Shown here: positions 41,835-51,129 of the stretch, one piece after another
Position numbering within the stretch: the stretch's first letter is position 1
How the letters are laid out: each line of letters opens with the position of its first letter
Assembly (NCBI RefSeq): GCF_030817475.1
Contig: NZ_JAUSZJ010000002.1
Span: 5,098,626-5,162,625 of the forward strand
Origin: Streptomyces sp. V2I9
GTDB taxonomy: Bacteria; Actinomycetota; Actinomycetes; Streptomycetales; Streptomycetaceae
Length of the DNA: 64,000 bases
Direction of reading: 5' to 3'
Made by a program: the position numbers and the translations under genes
Notes under the pieces: generated by a model
The model's input: the letters and a program-made list of their open reading frames with translations, nothing else
Database searches by the model: none
Told to the model about the DNA's origin: nothing

Positions 41835-43937
41835 TTGACCACGGACATGTCACGGCGACGGCTCTTCGCGCTGGGCGGCGGCGCCCTCGGCGCCGCTGCG
41901 GCCGGATCGTTCCTGCCGCCCTCGCTCCAGGCCGCCATCGCCGCGCAGCCCGCTCACGCGGGGTCCGGCGGGCTCGGGTCGATCAAGCACGTGGTGATCC
42001 TCATGCAGGAGAACCGGTCCTTCGACCACTACTTCGGCACCCTGCGCGGTGTGCGCGGCTTCGGGGACCGCAACGCCGTCGAGCTGCCCACCGGCGGGAC
42101 GGTGTTCGAGCAGCCCGGCGCGGCCGGCACCACCGTGCTGCCCTTCCCGGTGCGCGAGGCGGCCGAGAAGCAGAAGAAGGACCTCCAGTACATCGGCGCC
42201 CTCGACCACTCCTGGAACGGCGGAGCGAAAGCCTGGGGCGGCGGCTGGATGAACGGCTGGATCAGCGCCAAGACGGCCGCGACGATGGCGTACTACGACC
42301 GCCGCGACATCCCGCTCCACTATGAGCTGGCCGACACCTTCACCGTCTGCGACGCCTACCACTCCTCGGTCCACACCTCCACCAGCCCCAACCGCAACCA
42401 CCTGTGGAGCGGCAAGACCGGCTTCGAGGCGAACGGGAAGCGGGCCGTCGGCAACGACGCCTACAACGAGGGCACCCACCCCGGCTACGACTGGTCCACC
42501 TACGCCGAGCGGCTGGAGGAGGCCGGGCGCAGCTGGCGGACGTACACCGAGTGGGAGAACTTCACCGACAACCAGATCGAGTTCTTCGCCACCTTCAAGG
42601 CCATCGCCCGCAAGGCGCTGTCCAGGACCGGCGGCCACACCTACATGGAGTCCTTCTACGCCAAGGTCCGCGGCGCGTCCGAGGCCGAGCGGACCCGGCT
42701 CCTGGGCCTGCTGGACGAGGGGGTCGCCACGCTCACCCGGCGCGAGCGCAGCCTGTTCGAGCGGGGACTGCGCCGGGTCCCGACCGGCACGCTGGCCGAC
42801 GAGTTCGCCAAGGACGTGGCGGCCGGGACGCTCCCGGAGGTCTCCTACCTGGTGCCCTCGGCGATCGACTCCGAGCACCCGAGCGTCTCCTCGCCCGTGC
42901 ACAGCGCCACGGTCGTCTACAAGATCCTCGACGCGCTCGGCAACCACCCCGACGTGTGGCGGCACACCGCCGTGCTGATCAACTACGACGAGAACGACGG
43001 CTTCTTCGACCACGTCCCGCCGCCCGTCGCACCCCCCGAGGTGACCGACGAGCAGTGGGAGGGCCGCCCCACCGGACTCGGCATCCGGGTGCCCATGCTG
43101 GTCGTCTCGCCGTGGACCGTCGGCGGATACGTCTGCTCCGAGGTCTTCGACCACACCTCCGTCATCCGCTTCCTGGAGCGCTGGACCGGGGTGGAGGAGC
43201 CCAACATCGGCGAGTGGCGGCGCCGCGTCACCGGCGACCTCACCTCCGCCTTCGACTTCGGCCGGGCCCGCCGCCGGCCCGCCGTCGAGCGGCCGGCCGC
43301 CATCCCGCCGTTCAGCGGACGCTGGCAGCCCAAGCCGCCCGCCGTCCAGCACCTGCCCGAGCAGGAGCCCGGCGTACGCCCGGCGCGCCCGCTCCCGTAC
43401 CAGCCGGACGCGGAGGCGCGCAGGACGCCCGGCGGGCTGCGCGTCGAGCTGGACAACACCGGACGGTCCTCGGCGCACTTCACGCTCTACCCGTACGCGG
43501 GCGAGTTCCCGGCACCGCAGCACCGGGACGTCCGGGGCCGCGCGCACTGGACCGTGCCGGTGACCGGGGACGCGTACCGCTTCACGGTCACCGGGCCGAA
43601 CGGCTTCCGGCGCGAGTTCGCCGGACCGGCCGACGGGGGAGCGGAGGTCGCCAGCCGCATCGACCCCCGCGACCGCGACGTCCACCTCACCCTGCGCAAC
43701 ACCGGCCGCCGGACCCTGACCTTCCTGGTGCGGCCGCTCGGTTACGTCGACGAGGACGACGTACGGGACTGGACCCGTCGCGTCACCGTCAAGCCGGGCC
43801 GCAGCCGGTCGCTGGTGCACTCGGCGGCCGACGCCCACGGCTGGTACGACCTCGCCGTCACCGCCGAGGGCGAGGACGGCTTCCGGCGGCGGCTCATGGG
43901 CCACATCGAGAACGGCCGCGCCAGCGTCTCCGGCTGA
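41835..43937 (+). CDS. Phosphocholine-specific phospholipase C, Tat-exported
   Basis: A 700-residue secreted enzyme of the bacterial acid phosphatase/phospholipase C family. A twin-arginine signal (SRRRLFALGGGALGAAAAG) begins the protein, followed by the metal- and nucleophile-region IKHVVILMQENRSFDHYFGTLRGVRGF, DHSWNGG, NRNHLWSG, DENDGFFDHVPPP and FDHTSVIRFLE. C-terminal beta domains (DUF756-type, LDNTGRSSAHFTLY and LRNTGRRTLTF) complete it. TTG at 41835 is chosen because AGGAGG stands five bases ahead; ATG 41847 is too far. A GTTCACC heptamer (41747-41753), the unit of the PhoP box, lies upstream, fitting phosphate control, but only one copy is clear. Confidence 0.93.
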   Translation: MTTDMSRRRLFALGGGALGAAAAGSFLPPSLQAAIAAQPAHAGSGGLGSIKHVVILMQENRSFDHYFGTLRGVRGFGDRNAVELPTGGTVFEQPGAAGTTVLPFPVREAAEKQKKDLQYIGALDHSWNGGAKAWGGGWMNGWISAKTAATMAYYDRRDIPLHYELADTFTVCDAYHSSVHTSTSPNRNHLWSGKTGFEANGKRAVGNDAYNEGTHPGYDWSTYAERLEEAGRSWRTYTEWENFTDNQIEFFATFKAIARKALSRTGGHTYMESFYAKVRGASEAERTRLLGLLDEGVATLTRRERSLFERGLRRVPTGTLADEFAKDVAAGTLPEVSYLVPSAIDSEHPSVSSPVHSATVVYKILDALGNHPDVWRHTAVLINYDENDGFFDHVPPPVAPPEVTDEQWEGRPTGLGIRVPMLVVSPWTVGGYVCSEVFDHTSVIRFLERWTGVEEPNIGEWRRRVTGDLTSAFDFGRARRRPAVERPAAIPPFSGRWQPKPPAVQHLPEQEPGVRPARPLPYQPDAEARRTPGGLRVELDNTGRSSAHFTLYPYAGEFPAPQHRDVRGRAHWTVPVTGDAYRFTVTGPNGFRREFAGPADGGAEVASRIDPRDRDVHLTLRNTGRRTLTFLVRPLGYVDEDDVRDWTRRVTVKPGRSRSLVHSAADAHGWYDLAVTAEGEDGFRRRLMGHIENGRASVSG

Positions 43938-44084
43938 CCCGGTACGGCCGCCCCGGTCCCCTCGCCGGTCGGCAGGGCCCGATCCGTCCCGTACCAGGGG
44001 CGGATCAGGCCCTGTGACCATGGCCACGAAACGGACAAAGGATCATCTACTGCTGTCAGAGTGGCGTTCTCAGGTCATGAGACG

Positions 44085-44116
44085 TTTACGGGCAGATCGC
44101 ATCATCTGCGGGTAAA
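44085..44116. promoter_or_regulatory. 32-bp inverted repeat upstream of MMPL transporter, operator candidate
   Basis: TTTACGGGCAGAT (44085-44097) and ATCTGCGGGTAAA (44104-44116) are inverted copies matching at 11 of 13 positions around a 6-base centre. The repeat ends about 30 bases before the MMPL start. Its size and symmetry suit a dimeric repressor such as TetR. No regulator is adjacent. Confidence 0.6.
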
Positions 44117-44145
44117 GGTCCGCGAACCCGCAGGGAGCTCGTCCG

Positions 44146-46386
44146 TTGGCTGCCATCGCCCGCTGGTGCATCAGGCACCGCCTCGTCGCCGTCCTCATCT
44201 GGCTCGCCGCCCTCGGCGGGACCGCCGCCGCGGCGGGGTTCGCGGGTTCCGCGTACTCCAACGACTACGAGGTCCCCGGCACCGAGTCCGGCCGGGCCGC
44301 GGAACTCCTCTCGCGCGGCTTCACCGACCTCGGCGGCGACACGGACACCGTCGTCTGGCACACCACCGGCTCCACGGTCCGGGCCGCCGACGTCGAACAG
44401 ACCATGACCCGCACGCTCCACGCGATCGAGGACCTGCCGGGCGTCGGCGCGGTGACCGGCCCGTACGGAGCCGCGGGGCCCGGCCAGGTCAGCGAGGACG
44501 GCCACACCGCCTACGCCACGGTCACCTTCGACCGCCCCGCCGACGAGATCCCCGCCTCCCGGGCGCAGGCCCTCGTGGACACCGCGAAGGCCGCCGAGAG
44601 CGACGGGCTCCGGGTCGAACTGGGCGGCACCGCCGTCGCCCTCACCGAAGCGCCCTCCGTCCACCTCGCCGAGGGCGTCGGCGTCCTCGTCGCGGCCGTC
44701 GTCCTCTTCCTCGCCTTCGGCTCGCTCGCCGCCAGCCTGCTGCCCATCGCCACCGCCCTCGTCTCCGTGGGCACCGCCTACGCGGGCACCGTGCTGCTCG
44801 GCCATCTGATGACCGTGGCCGACTTCGCCCCGATGCTGGGCATGCTCATCGGGCTCGGCGTGGGAATCGACTACGCCCTGTTCATCGTCACCCGGCACCG
44901 CAGAGGGCTCCGGCGCGGCATGTCCGTGCCCGAAGCGGCCCAGAACGCCGTCACGACCACCGGCCGCGCCGTCGTCTTCGCCGGGGCCACCGTCTGCATC
45001 GCCCTGCTCGGCATGCTGATCCTGCGGCTCGACTTCCTCAACGGCGTCGCCATCGCCGCCTCGCTCACCGTCGTCCTCACCGTGCTGGCCTCCGTCACCC
45101 TGCTGCCCGCCCTCCTCTCCCTCATCGGGATGCGGGCGCTCAGCCGCCGCGAACGCCGGCAGCTCGCCGAACACGGGCCGCGCCCCGAACTGCCCACCGG
45201 CTTCGCCGCCCGCTGGTCCGCCTTCGTCGAGCGCCACCCCAAGCTCCTCGGCGGGGTCGCGGCCGTCGTCATGCTCGTGCTCGCGCTGCCCGCCCTCGGC
45301 CTCCACCTCGGCACCTCCGACCAGGGCAACAACCCGGCCACCGCCACCACCCGGCAGGCGTACGACCTTCTCGCGGACGGCTTCGGGCCCGGCGTCAACG
45401 GCCCCCTCACCATCGCCGGCCGGCTCGACGGCGCGGACGACCGGCTCGCCCTGGACTCGCTGCCCGAGAAGCTGCGGACCACCGAAGGCGTCGCCTCCGT
45501 CAGCCCGGTCACGTACAACAGCTCCGGCGACACCGCCTTCCTCACCGTCGTCCCCGACTCCTCGCCCCAGTCGCAGGACACCAGCGAGCTGGTCGATCGC
45601 ATCCGGGACGACGTCCTGCCGCCGGTCCGGGCCGACACCTCGCTGGAGGCCCACGTCGGCGGGGTGACGGCGAGCTACGACGACTTCGCCGAGATCATCG
45701 TCGGCAAGCTGCCCCTCTTCGTCGGGGTCGTCATCGGACTCGGCTGCCTGCTGCTGCTCCTGGCCTTCCGCTCCATCGGCATCCCGGTCAAGGCCGCCGT
45801 GATGAACGTGGCCGCCGTCGCCTCCTCCTTCGGCGTCGTCGTCGCCGTCTTCCAGTGGGGCTGGGGCAGCGAACTGCTCGGCCTCGGCAGCGCCGGGCCC
45901 ATCGAGCCCTTCCTCCCCGTGATCATGGTTTCCGTCCTCTTCGGCCTCTCCATGGACTACCAGGTCTTCCTGGTCGGCCGGATGTACGAGGAGTGGCTGG
46001 AGACCGGCGACAACCGGCGGTCCGTCCGGGTCGGCCTCGCCGAGACCGGCCGGGTCATCAACTCCGCCGCCGTGATCATGATCTCCGTCTTCCTCGCCTT
46101 CGTGCTCAGCGGCGACCGGGTCATCGCCATGTTCGGCATCGCCCTGGCCACCGCCGTCGCCCTGGACGCCTTCGTCCTGCGCACCCTGCTGGTACCCGCC
46201 CTCATGCACATGCTCGGCGGGGCGAACTGGTGGCTGCCGGGCTGGCTGGAGAAGCGGTTGCCCCGGATCAGCATCGAGCCGCCCGACTGCGTACCGCTCC
46301 ATGCGAAGATCCCGGAGGCGCGCGCCCCGGAGGAGGGCGCCGCGCGGTCCGAGGAGGAGCACGATGTTCGCCATATCGCTGGGTGA
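44146..46386 (+). CDS. MMPL/RND-family membrane transporter
   Basis: A 746-residue exporter with two MMPL domains: TM1 (LVAVLIWLAALGGTAAAAGF), a periplasmic loop, then a five-helix block (VGVLVAAVVLFLAFGSLAASLLP, GMLIGLGVGIDYALFIVTRHRRG), and the second half mirroring it (FVGVVIGLGCLLLLLAFRSIG, LFGLSMDYQVFLVGRMYEE). The Asp residues in GIDYALF and SMDYQVF are the proton-relay positions of the family. Likely exports lipids or a drug. The TTG at 44146 follows GGGAG. It overlaps the next gene by 23 bases, and an operator-like repeat precedes it. Confidence 0.93.
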   Translation: MAAIARWCIRHRLVAVLIWLAALGGTAAAAGFAGSAYSNDYEVPGTESGRAAELLSRGFTDLGGDTDTVVWHTTGSTVRAADVEQTMTRTLHAIEDLPGVGAVTGPYGAAGPGQVSEDGHTAYATVTFDRPADEIPASRAQALVDTAKAAESDGLRVELGGTAVALTEAPSVHLAEGVGVLVAAVVLFLAFGSLAASLLPIATALVSVGTAYAGTVLLGHLMTVADFAPMLGMLIGLGVGIDYALFIVTRHRRGLRRGMSVPEAAQNAVTTTGRAVVFAGATVCIALLGMLILRLDFLNGVAIAASLTVVLTVLASVTLLPALLSLIGMRALSRRERRQLAEHGPRPELPTGFAARWSAFVERHPKLLGGVAAVVMLVLALPALGLHLGTSDQGNNPATATTRQAYDLLADGFGPGVNGPLTIAGRLDGADDRLALDSLPEKLRTTEGVASVSPVTYNSSGDTAFLTVVPDSSPQSQDTSELVDRIRDDVLPPVRADTSLEAHVGGVTASYDDFAEIIVGKLPLFVGVVIGLGCLLLLLAFRSIGIPVKAAVMNVAAVASSFGVVVAVFQWGWGSELLGLGSAGPIEPFLPVIMVSVLFGLSMDYQVFLVGRMYEEWLETGDNRRSVRVGLAETGRVINSAAVIMISVFLAFVLSGDRVIAMFGIALATAVALDAFVLRTLLVPALMHMLGGANWWLPGWLEKRLPRISIEPPDCVPLHAKIPEARAPEEGAARSEEEHDVRHIAG

Positions 46387-46945
46387 CGACCGGGCGGAAC
46401 TGCGCCCGCTGGAGGTCTGGCAGGACGAGGAGTTCCTCGCCCACATGGACCGGGCCCGCGAACTGGTCGACCCCTGGATCCCCTTCGCCTCCTTCGCCAG
46501 CGACCGGGAGTCGGCCCGCGCGCTGCTCCGGCGGTACGCGGAGAAGCAGGCGGCGGACACCGGCCGGCTGTACGGGATCCGGCTGGAGGGCACCCTCGTC
46601 GGCGGTGTCCTCTTCCCGTCCTTCGACGCCGGAAGCGGCAACTGCGAGATCGGCGTCTGGCTGGAGCCCGCCGCGCAGGGCCGCGGCCTGATCACCCGCG
46701 CGGCCGAGCGGCTGATCGACTGGGCGGTGTACGAGCGCGGTATGCACCGCGTGGAGTGGCGCGCCTCTCCGGAGAACACCCGGTCGATCGCCGTCGCCCA
46801 GCGGCTCGGGATGACACGGGACGGGGTGCTCCGGCAGAGCTACCTCTACCGGGGGGAGCGTCACGACACCGAGGTCTGGTCCGTCCTCGCCCCGGAGTGG
46901 AAGGCACGTCGCACCGCCGGACCGGACGCCCCGGCCACCGGCTGA
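46364..46945 (+). CDS. GNAT-family N-acetyltransferase (RimJ/RimL type)
   Basis: A 193-residue GNAT domain with GVWLEPAAQGRGLITRAAERLIDWA (the acetyl-CoA-binding Q/RxxGxG/A loop) and NTRSIAVAQRLGMTRDG, typical of RimJ/RimL relatives that acetylate ribosomal proteins or small amines. ATG follows GAGGAGGAG inside the end of the MMPL gene, so the two are translationally coupled and may act together, for instance in resistance. Confidence 0.9.
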   Translation: MFAISLGDDRAELRPLEVWQDEEFLAHMDRARELVDPWIPFASFASDRESARALLRRYAEKQAADTGRLYGIRLEGTLVGGVLFPSFDAGSGNCEIGVWLEPAAQGRGLITRAAERLIDWAVYERGMHRVEWRASPENTRSIAVAQRLGMTRDGVLRQSYLYRGERHDTEVWSVLAPEWKARRTAGPDAPATG

Positions 46946-47210
46946 CCCCGCCCCGGAGCTCCTGCGGCCACGGGGTTCCCTACGGCACGGAATCCGGGAT
47001 TCCCCGGCTCTCCGGCGCCCCTGCCTCAGAAGCTTCCGGAACCGCGGGGCGCTCCTAAGGCCCGCGCCCCCGCCAAGATGCGGAACTCGCCCGATGCGGT
47101 GCCCCCTCCCGGCGGACGACAGTGGACCTACAGCGGACACAGGGCCCCGGCCGACCGGCCGGACCGCCCCACCGGTCCGCTGCCACGGCCGACAGCCAGG
47201 GAGAAACCCC
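46946..47210 (+). other. Intergenic region with short palindromes
   Basis: 265 bases without a gene. It contains GGAATC-CGG-GATTCC (46989-47003), an exact 6-bp inverted repeat with a 3-base centre, and the 8-base palindrome GAAGCTTC (47030-47037). Either could be part of a terminator for the acetyltransferase or an operator for the downstream gene. Confidence 0.4.
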
Positions 47211-47387
47211 GTGTACGAGTACGAGATCTACCGCACCGCCTCCGCCGAACTGATCCGCCGGGCCGACGCCGAGCGCGCGCTCGGCCGGGCCCGCACCGCC
47301 CGCCGGACCGCCCGCCGCATCGGACGCCATGATCCGGAGGGGCGGGTGAGGGAAGAGGACCGCGCACGCTTCGCACCGGCCGCCTGA
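47211..47387 (+). CDS. Small conserved-looking basic protein, 58 aa
   Basis: A 58-residue Arg/Ala-rich helical protein (YEYEIYRTASAELIRRADAERALGRA followed by RTARRTARRIGRHDPEGRV). GTG start with AGGGAG seven bases ahead and no other gene in that frame. It resembles short Streptomyces proteins of unknown role that begin VYEYE. It ends 155 bases before the LuxR regulator start, just before the longest open frame of that gene. Confidence 0.75.
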   Translation: MYEYEIYRTASAELIRRADAERALGRARTARRTARRIGRHDPEGRVREEDRARFAPAA

Positions 47388-47542
47388 CGGTGTCCGGGCA
47401 CGGGACGACCGCCGCGCCCGACTCCGGCCCCGCCGACGCCCCCTCCGTACCGGGCGCGGCGGGGCCGGCGCCGTCGGGTGCGGTCTCCGGGACGCCCGGT
47501 GGGAACCCCGCGACGGCGGCAGCGGCGGTCGCGGGGGAGAGC

Positions 47543-50500
47543 ATGATCACCGTGCGCGAAAAGGTTCCCCCCGCCTCGTACGCGTATGCGATGCTCGGCC
47601 GCGTGGAGACCAGGTCAGTCAGCCCCGTGTTCGTGGGCCGCGCAGCGGAGCTCGCCTCACTCACCGAGGCGCTCGGGCGGGCCGCGTCCGGCGACCCGCA
47701 GGCCCTGCTGATCGGCGGCGAGGCAGGCGTCGGCAAGACCCGGCTGGTCGAACAGTTCGTCACGACCGCCGAGCGGCGCGGCGCCGTGGTCGCCGTCGGG
47801 TCCTGCGTCGAGATCGGGGCCGACGGACTGCCGTTCGCCCCCTTCCCGACCGCACTGCGCGCCCTGCGCCGGGCCCTGCCCGAGGAGATGGCCGCCGCCT
47901 GCGCCGGCCAGGAGGGCGAGCTGGCCCGGCTCCTGCCCGAACTGGGCGAGGTCCACCAGGACGCCACCCACGAGCACAGCATCGCCCGCCTCTTCGAACT
48001 CACCGCCCGGCTGTTGGAGCGGATCTCCGCCGACCGGGCGGTCGTCCTCGTCCTGGAGGACCTGCACTGGGCGGACGCCTCGACCCGGCACCTGCTCGCC
48101 TACCTCTTCCGCACCCTGGGCTCCGGCCGCCTCATGGTCGTCGGCACCTACCGCGCCGACGACCTCCACCGCCGCCACCCGCTGCGCCCCCTCCTCGCCG
48201 AACTGGACCGGCTGCGCACCGTCACCCGCGTCGAACTCGCCCGCTTCAGCCACGACGAGGTCGGCCGCCAGCTCGCCGGCATCCTCGCGGAGACCCCCGA
48301 GGCCGCACTCGTCGACGAGATCTTCGAACGCTCCGACGGCAACGCCTTCTTCGTCGAGGAGCTGGCCCGTTCCCTGGAGTGCTGCGGCGACAGTTCCGGT
48401 CTGACCGAATCCCTCCGCGACCTCCTGCTCGTCCGCGTCGAGGCGCTGCCCGAACACGCCCAGCGAATCGCCCGGATCGCCGCCGAGGGCGGCTCCTCCG
48501 TCGAACACGAGCTGCTGGCCGCCGTCGCCGGACTGGGCGAGCTCGAACTCGACGAGGCCCTGCGCGCGGCCGTCGGGGCCAACCTCCTGCAACCCGCGCC
48601 CGACAACGACGGCTACCGCTTCCGGCACTCCCTGGTCCGCGAGGCCGTCAGCGACGATCTGCTGCCCGGCGAGCGGACCCGCGTCAACCGCCGGTACGCC
48701 GAAGCCCTGGAGGCCGACCCCTCCCTCGTCCGGGACGACGAACGGGCCACCCGGCTCGCCAGCTACTGGTACGCCGCCCACGACGCCGCCAAGGCCCTGC
48801 CCGCCGTCCTGCGGGCCGCCGTCGAGGCCCGCCGCCGCTACGCCTACTCCGAGCAACTGCGGCTCCTGGAACGGGCGATGGAGCTGTGGGACGACGTGCC
48901 CGACGCGGTACGCGCCTCCCTGCGCCCCCTCGACTACGCGGAGGTCTATCCGGGCTCCGGCCGCGACCCCGGGAACACGCCGCTGCGCTACCTGGACGTG
49001 ATGGCCGAGGCCACCGTCGCCGCCCACTTCGGCGGCGACCGCAAACGCGCCCTGGCCATCACCAAGAAGGCCATGCGGGTCCTGGCAGCCGAACCCGACC
49101 CGCTGCGCGAGGCGTGGTTCCTGGTGCAGCGCAGCCGGCTGGTGCAGGTGCTCGACAAGGGGGACGGGTGGGAGGAGCTGGCCACCGCGCAGGAGCTGGT
49201 GCGCGGACTGCCGCCGTCCCCCGTGCAGGCCGACATCCTGACCAACGTGGCCAGTTGGAAGGCGCTGCACCAGCCGGGCCCGGAGGCGCTCGCGGACAGC
49301 GACCGCGCGGTGGCGTACGCCCGGCTCGTCGGCGACGAGTACATCGAGCTGCACGCCCGCCTCACCCGCGGCTGGCTCACCGCGGACGCGGGCGGCGTCG
49401 AGGACGGTCTCGCCGAGATGTACGCCGTCCGGGACCGTGCCGAGAAGCTGCACCTGATGAACCTGCTCGGCCGGGTCAGCGTCAACCTGCCCTCCTCGCT
49501 GGAGGCGATGGGCCGTTCGCTGGAGGCCGTCGCCGCCGCCGACCACGGTATCGAGATCTGCCACAGCCACGGCCTGGCCGACTCGGAGGCCTGGGTCTAC
49601 GCCAACCAGTCCCAGTCCCTGTTCTCGCTCGGGCACTGGCCCCAGAGCGAGGCCGCGGCCGCGTCCGCCACCCGTCTGGCGCTCGGCCCCAAGGGAAAGG
49701 GGCTCGCCGCCCTCCGCCACGCCGAACTGGCCGTCGCCCGCGGGGAGGCGGCCGAGGCGGAGGACCTGCTCGCCCTGGTCCGCAGGCACTTCGGGCACCG
49801 CGACCCGCAGCACCAGTACCTGATCGACCCGGTCCGGCACGGCATGGAGCTGGCCGCCTCCCGCGGCAGGCTCGCCGAGGCGCGGGCCGCGTTCGAGGAG
49901 CTGGCCCGGCCCGGCTTCCCGCCCGGCACCCAGCGCTACGCCCTGCCGCTGCTGGGGACCGCCGCCATGATCGAGGCCGACGCCCGCGGGCTGCCCGCCG
50001 CCGAGGCGGGCCGCCCCGGCGTCCTCGCCCTGATCCGCCGGTGCGTGAAGAACCTCCCCATGCTCGTCCCCGTATGGGCCGCCCACGGCGTCCTCATCGA
50101 GGCGGAGCTCGCGCGTGCGGAGGGCGTCGACACCCCCGCCCACTGGGCGCGCGCCGCCGAGGCGTTCGACCCGCTCAGCCGTCCGTACCCACTGGCCCAG
50201 ATCCACCGCCGCTGGGCCGAGTCCCTGCTGATCGCCCCCGGTGACCGGTCCACCGCCACGACCCTGCTGCACCGTGCGCTGGAGAGCGCCCGGCGGCTCG
50301 GCGCGCGCCCGCTGGCCGAGGCGGTCGAACAGCTGGCGGCCCGCGCCCGCATCCCGCTCGACGGGCCGGGCGCGGCGCTCCGCCCCGGCGCGGCCGTCCA
50401 CCCGGCCGTCCTGGCAGTGCCTGCCGGAGGCGGCCCCGACCGGGCGGAGAGGGGCGGGGAGGACCCGGCGATCGCGGCCGTGGCGTCCTTCGGGCTGACC

Positions 50501-50689
50501 CCGCGCGAGCAGGACGTGCACCGACTGGTCGCGGCGGGACACACCAACCGCCGGATCGCGGAGGAGCTGTTCATCTCACCGAAGACCGCCAGCGTGCACG
50601 TCTCCAACATCCTGGCCAAGCTCGGCGTCTCCAGCCGGGGCGAGGCCGCCGCCCTCGCCCACCGGTTGAGGCTCTACCCGGCGGTGTGA
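47543..50689 (+). CDS. LuxR-family regulator with AAA ATPase domain (LAL)
   Basis: A large 1048-residue ATP-binding LuxR regulator. N-terminal NTPase: VGRAAELASLTEAL, Walker A GGEAGVGKTR and Walker B VLVLEDLHWAD. A long TPR-like helical middle (residues 330-900) follows, then a C-terminal LuxR HTH (FGLTPREQDVHRLVAAGHTNRRIAEEL, SPKTASVHVSNILAKLGV). ATG 47543 (MITVREK) has GGGGGAG close ahead; the frame is open to GTG 47390 through an Ala/Pro-rich stretch that I leave out. Such regulators control secondary metabolism or carbon use; the target here is not clear. Confidence 0.9.
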   Translation: MITVREKVPPASYAYAMLGRVETRSVSPVFVGRAAELASLTEALGRAASGDPQALLIGGEAGVGKTRLVEQFVTTAERRGAVVAVGSCVEIGADGLPFAPFPTALRALRRALPEEMAAACAGQEGELARLLPELGEVHQDATHEHSIARLFELTARLLERISADRAVVLVLEDLHWADASTRHLLAYLFRTLGSGRLMVVGTYRADDLHRRHPLRPLLAELDRLRTVTRVELARFSHDEVGRQLAGILAETPEAALVDEIFERSDGNAFFVEELARSLECCGDSSGLTESLRDLLLVRVEALPEHAQRIARIAAEGGSSVEHELLAAVAGLGELELDEALRAAVGANLLQPAPDNDGYRFRHSLVREAVSDDLLPGERTRVNRRYAEALEADPSLVRDDERATRLASYWYAAHDAAKALPAVLRAAVEARRRYAYSEQLRLLERAMELWDDVPDAVRASLRPLDYAEVYPGSGRDPGNTPLRYLDVMAEATVAAHFGGDRKRALAITKKAMRVLAAEPDPLREAWFLVQRSRLVQVLDKGDGWEELATAQELVRGLPPSPVQADILTNVASWKALHQPGPEALADSDRAVAYARLVGDEYIELHARLTRGWLTADAGGVEDGLAEMYAVRDRAEKLHLMNLLGRVSVNLPSSLEAMGRSLEAVAAADHGIEICHSHGLADSEAWVYANQSQSLFSLGHWPQSEAAAASATRLALGPKGKGLAALRHAELAVARGEAAEAEDLLALVRRHFGHRDPQHQYLIDPVRHGMELAASRGRLAEARAAFEELARPGFPPGTQRYALPLLGTAAMIEADARGLPAAEAGRPGVLALIRRCVKNLPMLVPVWAAHGVLIEAELARAEGVDTPAHWARAAEAFDPLSRPYPLAQIHRRWAESLLIAPGDRSTATTLLHRALESARRLGARPLAEAVEQLAARARIPLDGPGAALRPGAAVHPAVLAVPAGGGPDRAERGGEDPAIAAVASFGLTPREQDVHRLVAAGHTNRRIAEELFISPKTASVHVSNILAKLGVSSRGEAAALAHRLRLYPAV

Positions 50690-50782
50690 CCGGTGCCTGC
50701 CCCTGAACCGCGGTCCGGCGGGCGGCCACGGCGGTGCGACGACAGGCCCAGCCCGCCCCGGACAGGATCCGGTGGGCGCCCT

Positions 50783-51091
50783 TCACCCCTCCGGTTCCTC
50801 CTCGGCCCGGTGCTCCGGCCCGCCCGCCGGCTTTCCGGGCCGGGGCCGGCCGGGCACGGCGTCCTGCTCGGGCGGCCCCGGCCGCAGGCGGTGCTCCCCG
50901 GACCGCTCCCCGGACTCGGGAGGCTCCTCGCGTGCCGGGGCGCGGACGGTCACCTTGCCCGAGGTGAGGTCTATCGGCCCCCGGTCCGGATCGCCGACCC
51001 CGAGATCCACCCGGCTCAGCTCCAGCCGCTTCCGCTCGTCCGACGTGTGCTTGCGCCCCGGAGCGAACAGCTCCTCGAAGAAATTGAACAC
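50783..51091 (-). CDS. DUF6191-like small protein
   Basis: A 102-residue protein beginning VFNFFEELFAPGRKHTSDER, then KRLELSRVDLGVGDPDRGPIDL and a Pro/Gly/Glu-rich tail. The core resembles Streptomyces proteins annotated DUF6191 (function unknown). GTG at 51091 is chosen because GGAGGGAG is eight bases upstream; the ATG at 51112 lacks one. It follows the sugar dehydrogenase gene on the same strand, 38 bases away. Confidence 0.75.
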   Translation of the reverse strand: MFNFFEELFAPGRKHTSDERKRLELSRVDLGVGDPDRGPIDLTSGKVTVRAPAREEPPESGERSGEHRLRPGPPEQDAVPGRPRPGKPAGGPEHRAEEEPEG

Positions 51092-51129
51092 CGGCCGTGC
51101 TCCCTCCGACATGCCGCGCGGGCGGCCGG

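Noticed and set aside
44061..46779. Very long frames on both strands over the MMPL gene
   Set aside because: The plus-strand frame starting at 44061 is Arg/Pro-rich and the minus-strand frame is Asp/Gly/Glu-rich; only the frame from 44146 shows MMPL motifs.
47390..47542. N-terminal extension of the LuxR regulator from GTG 47390
   Set aside because: No ribosome binding site, Ala/Pro/Gly-rich sequence, and it begins right after the preceding small gene; ATG 47543 is better placed.
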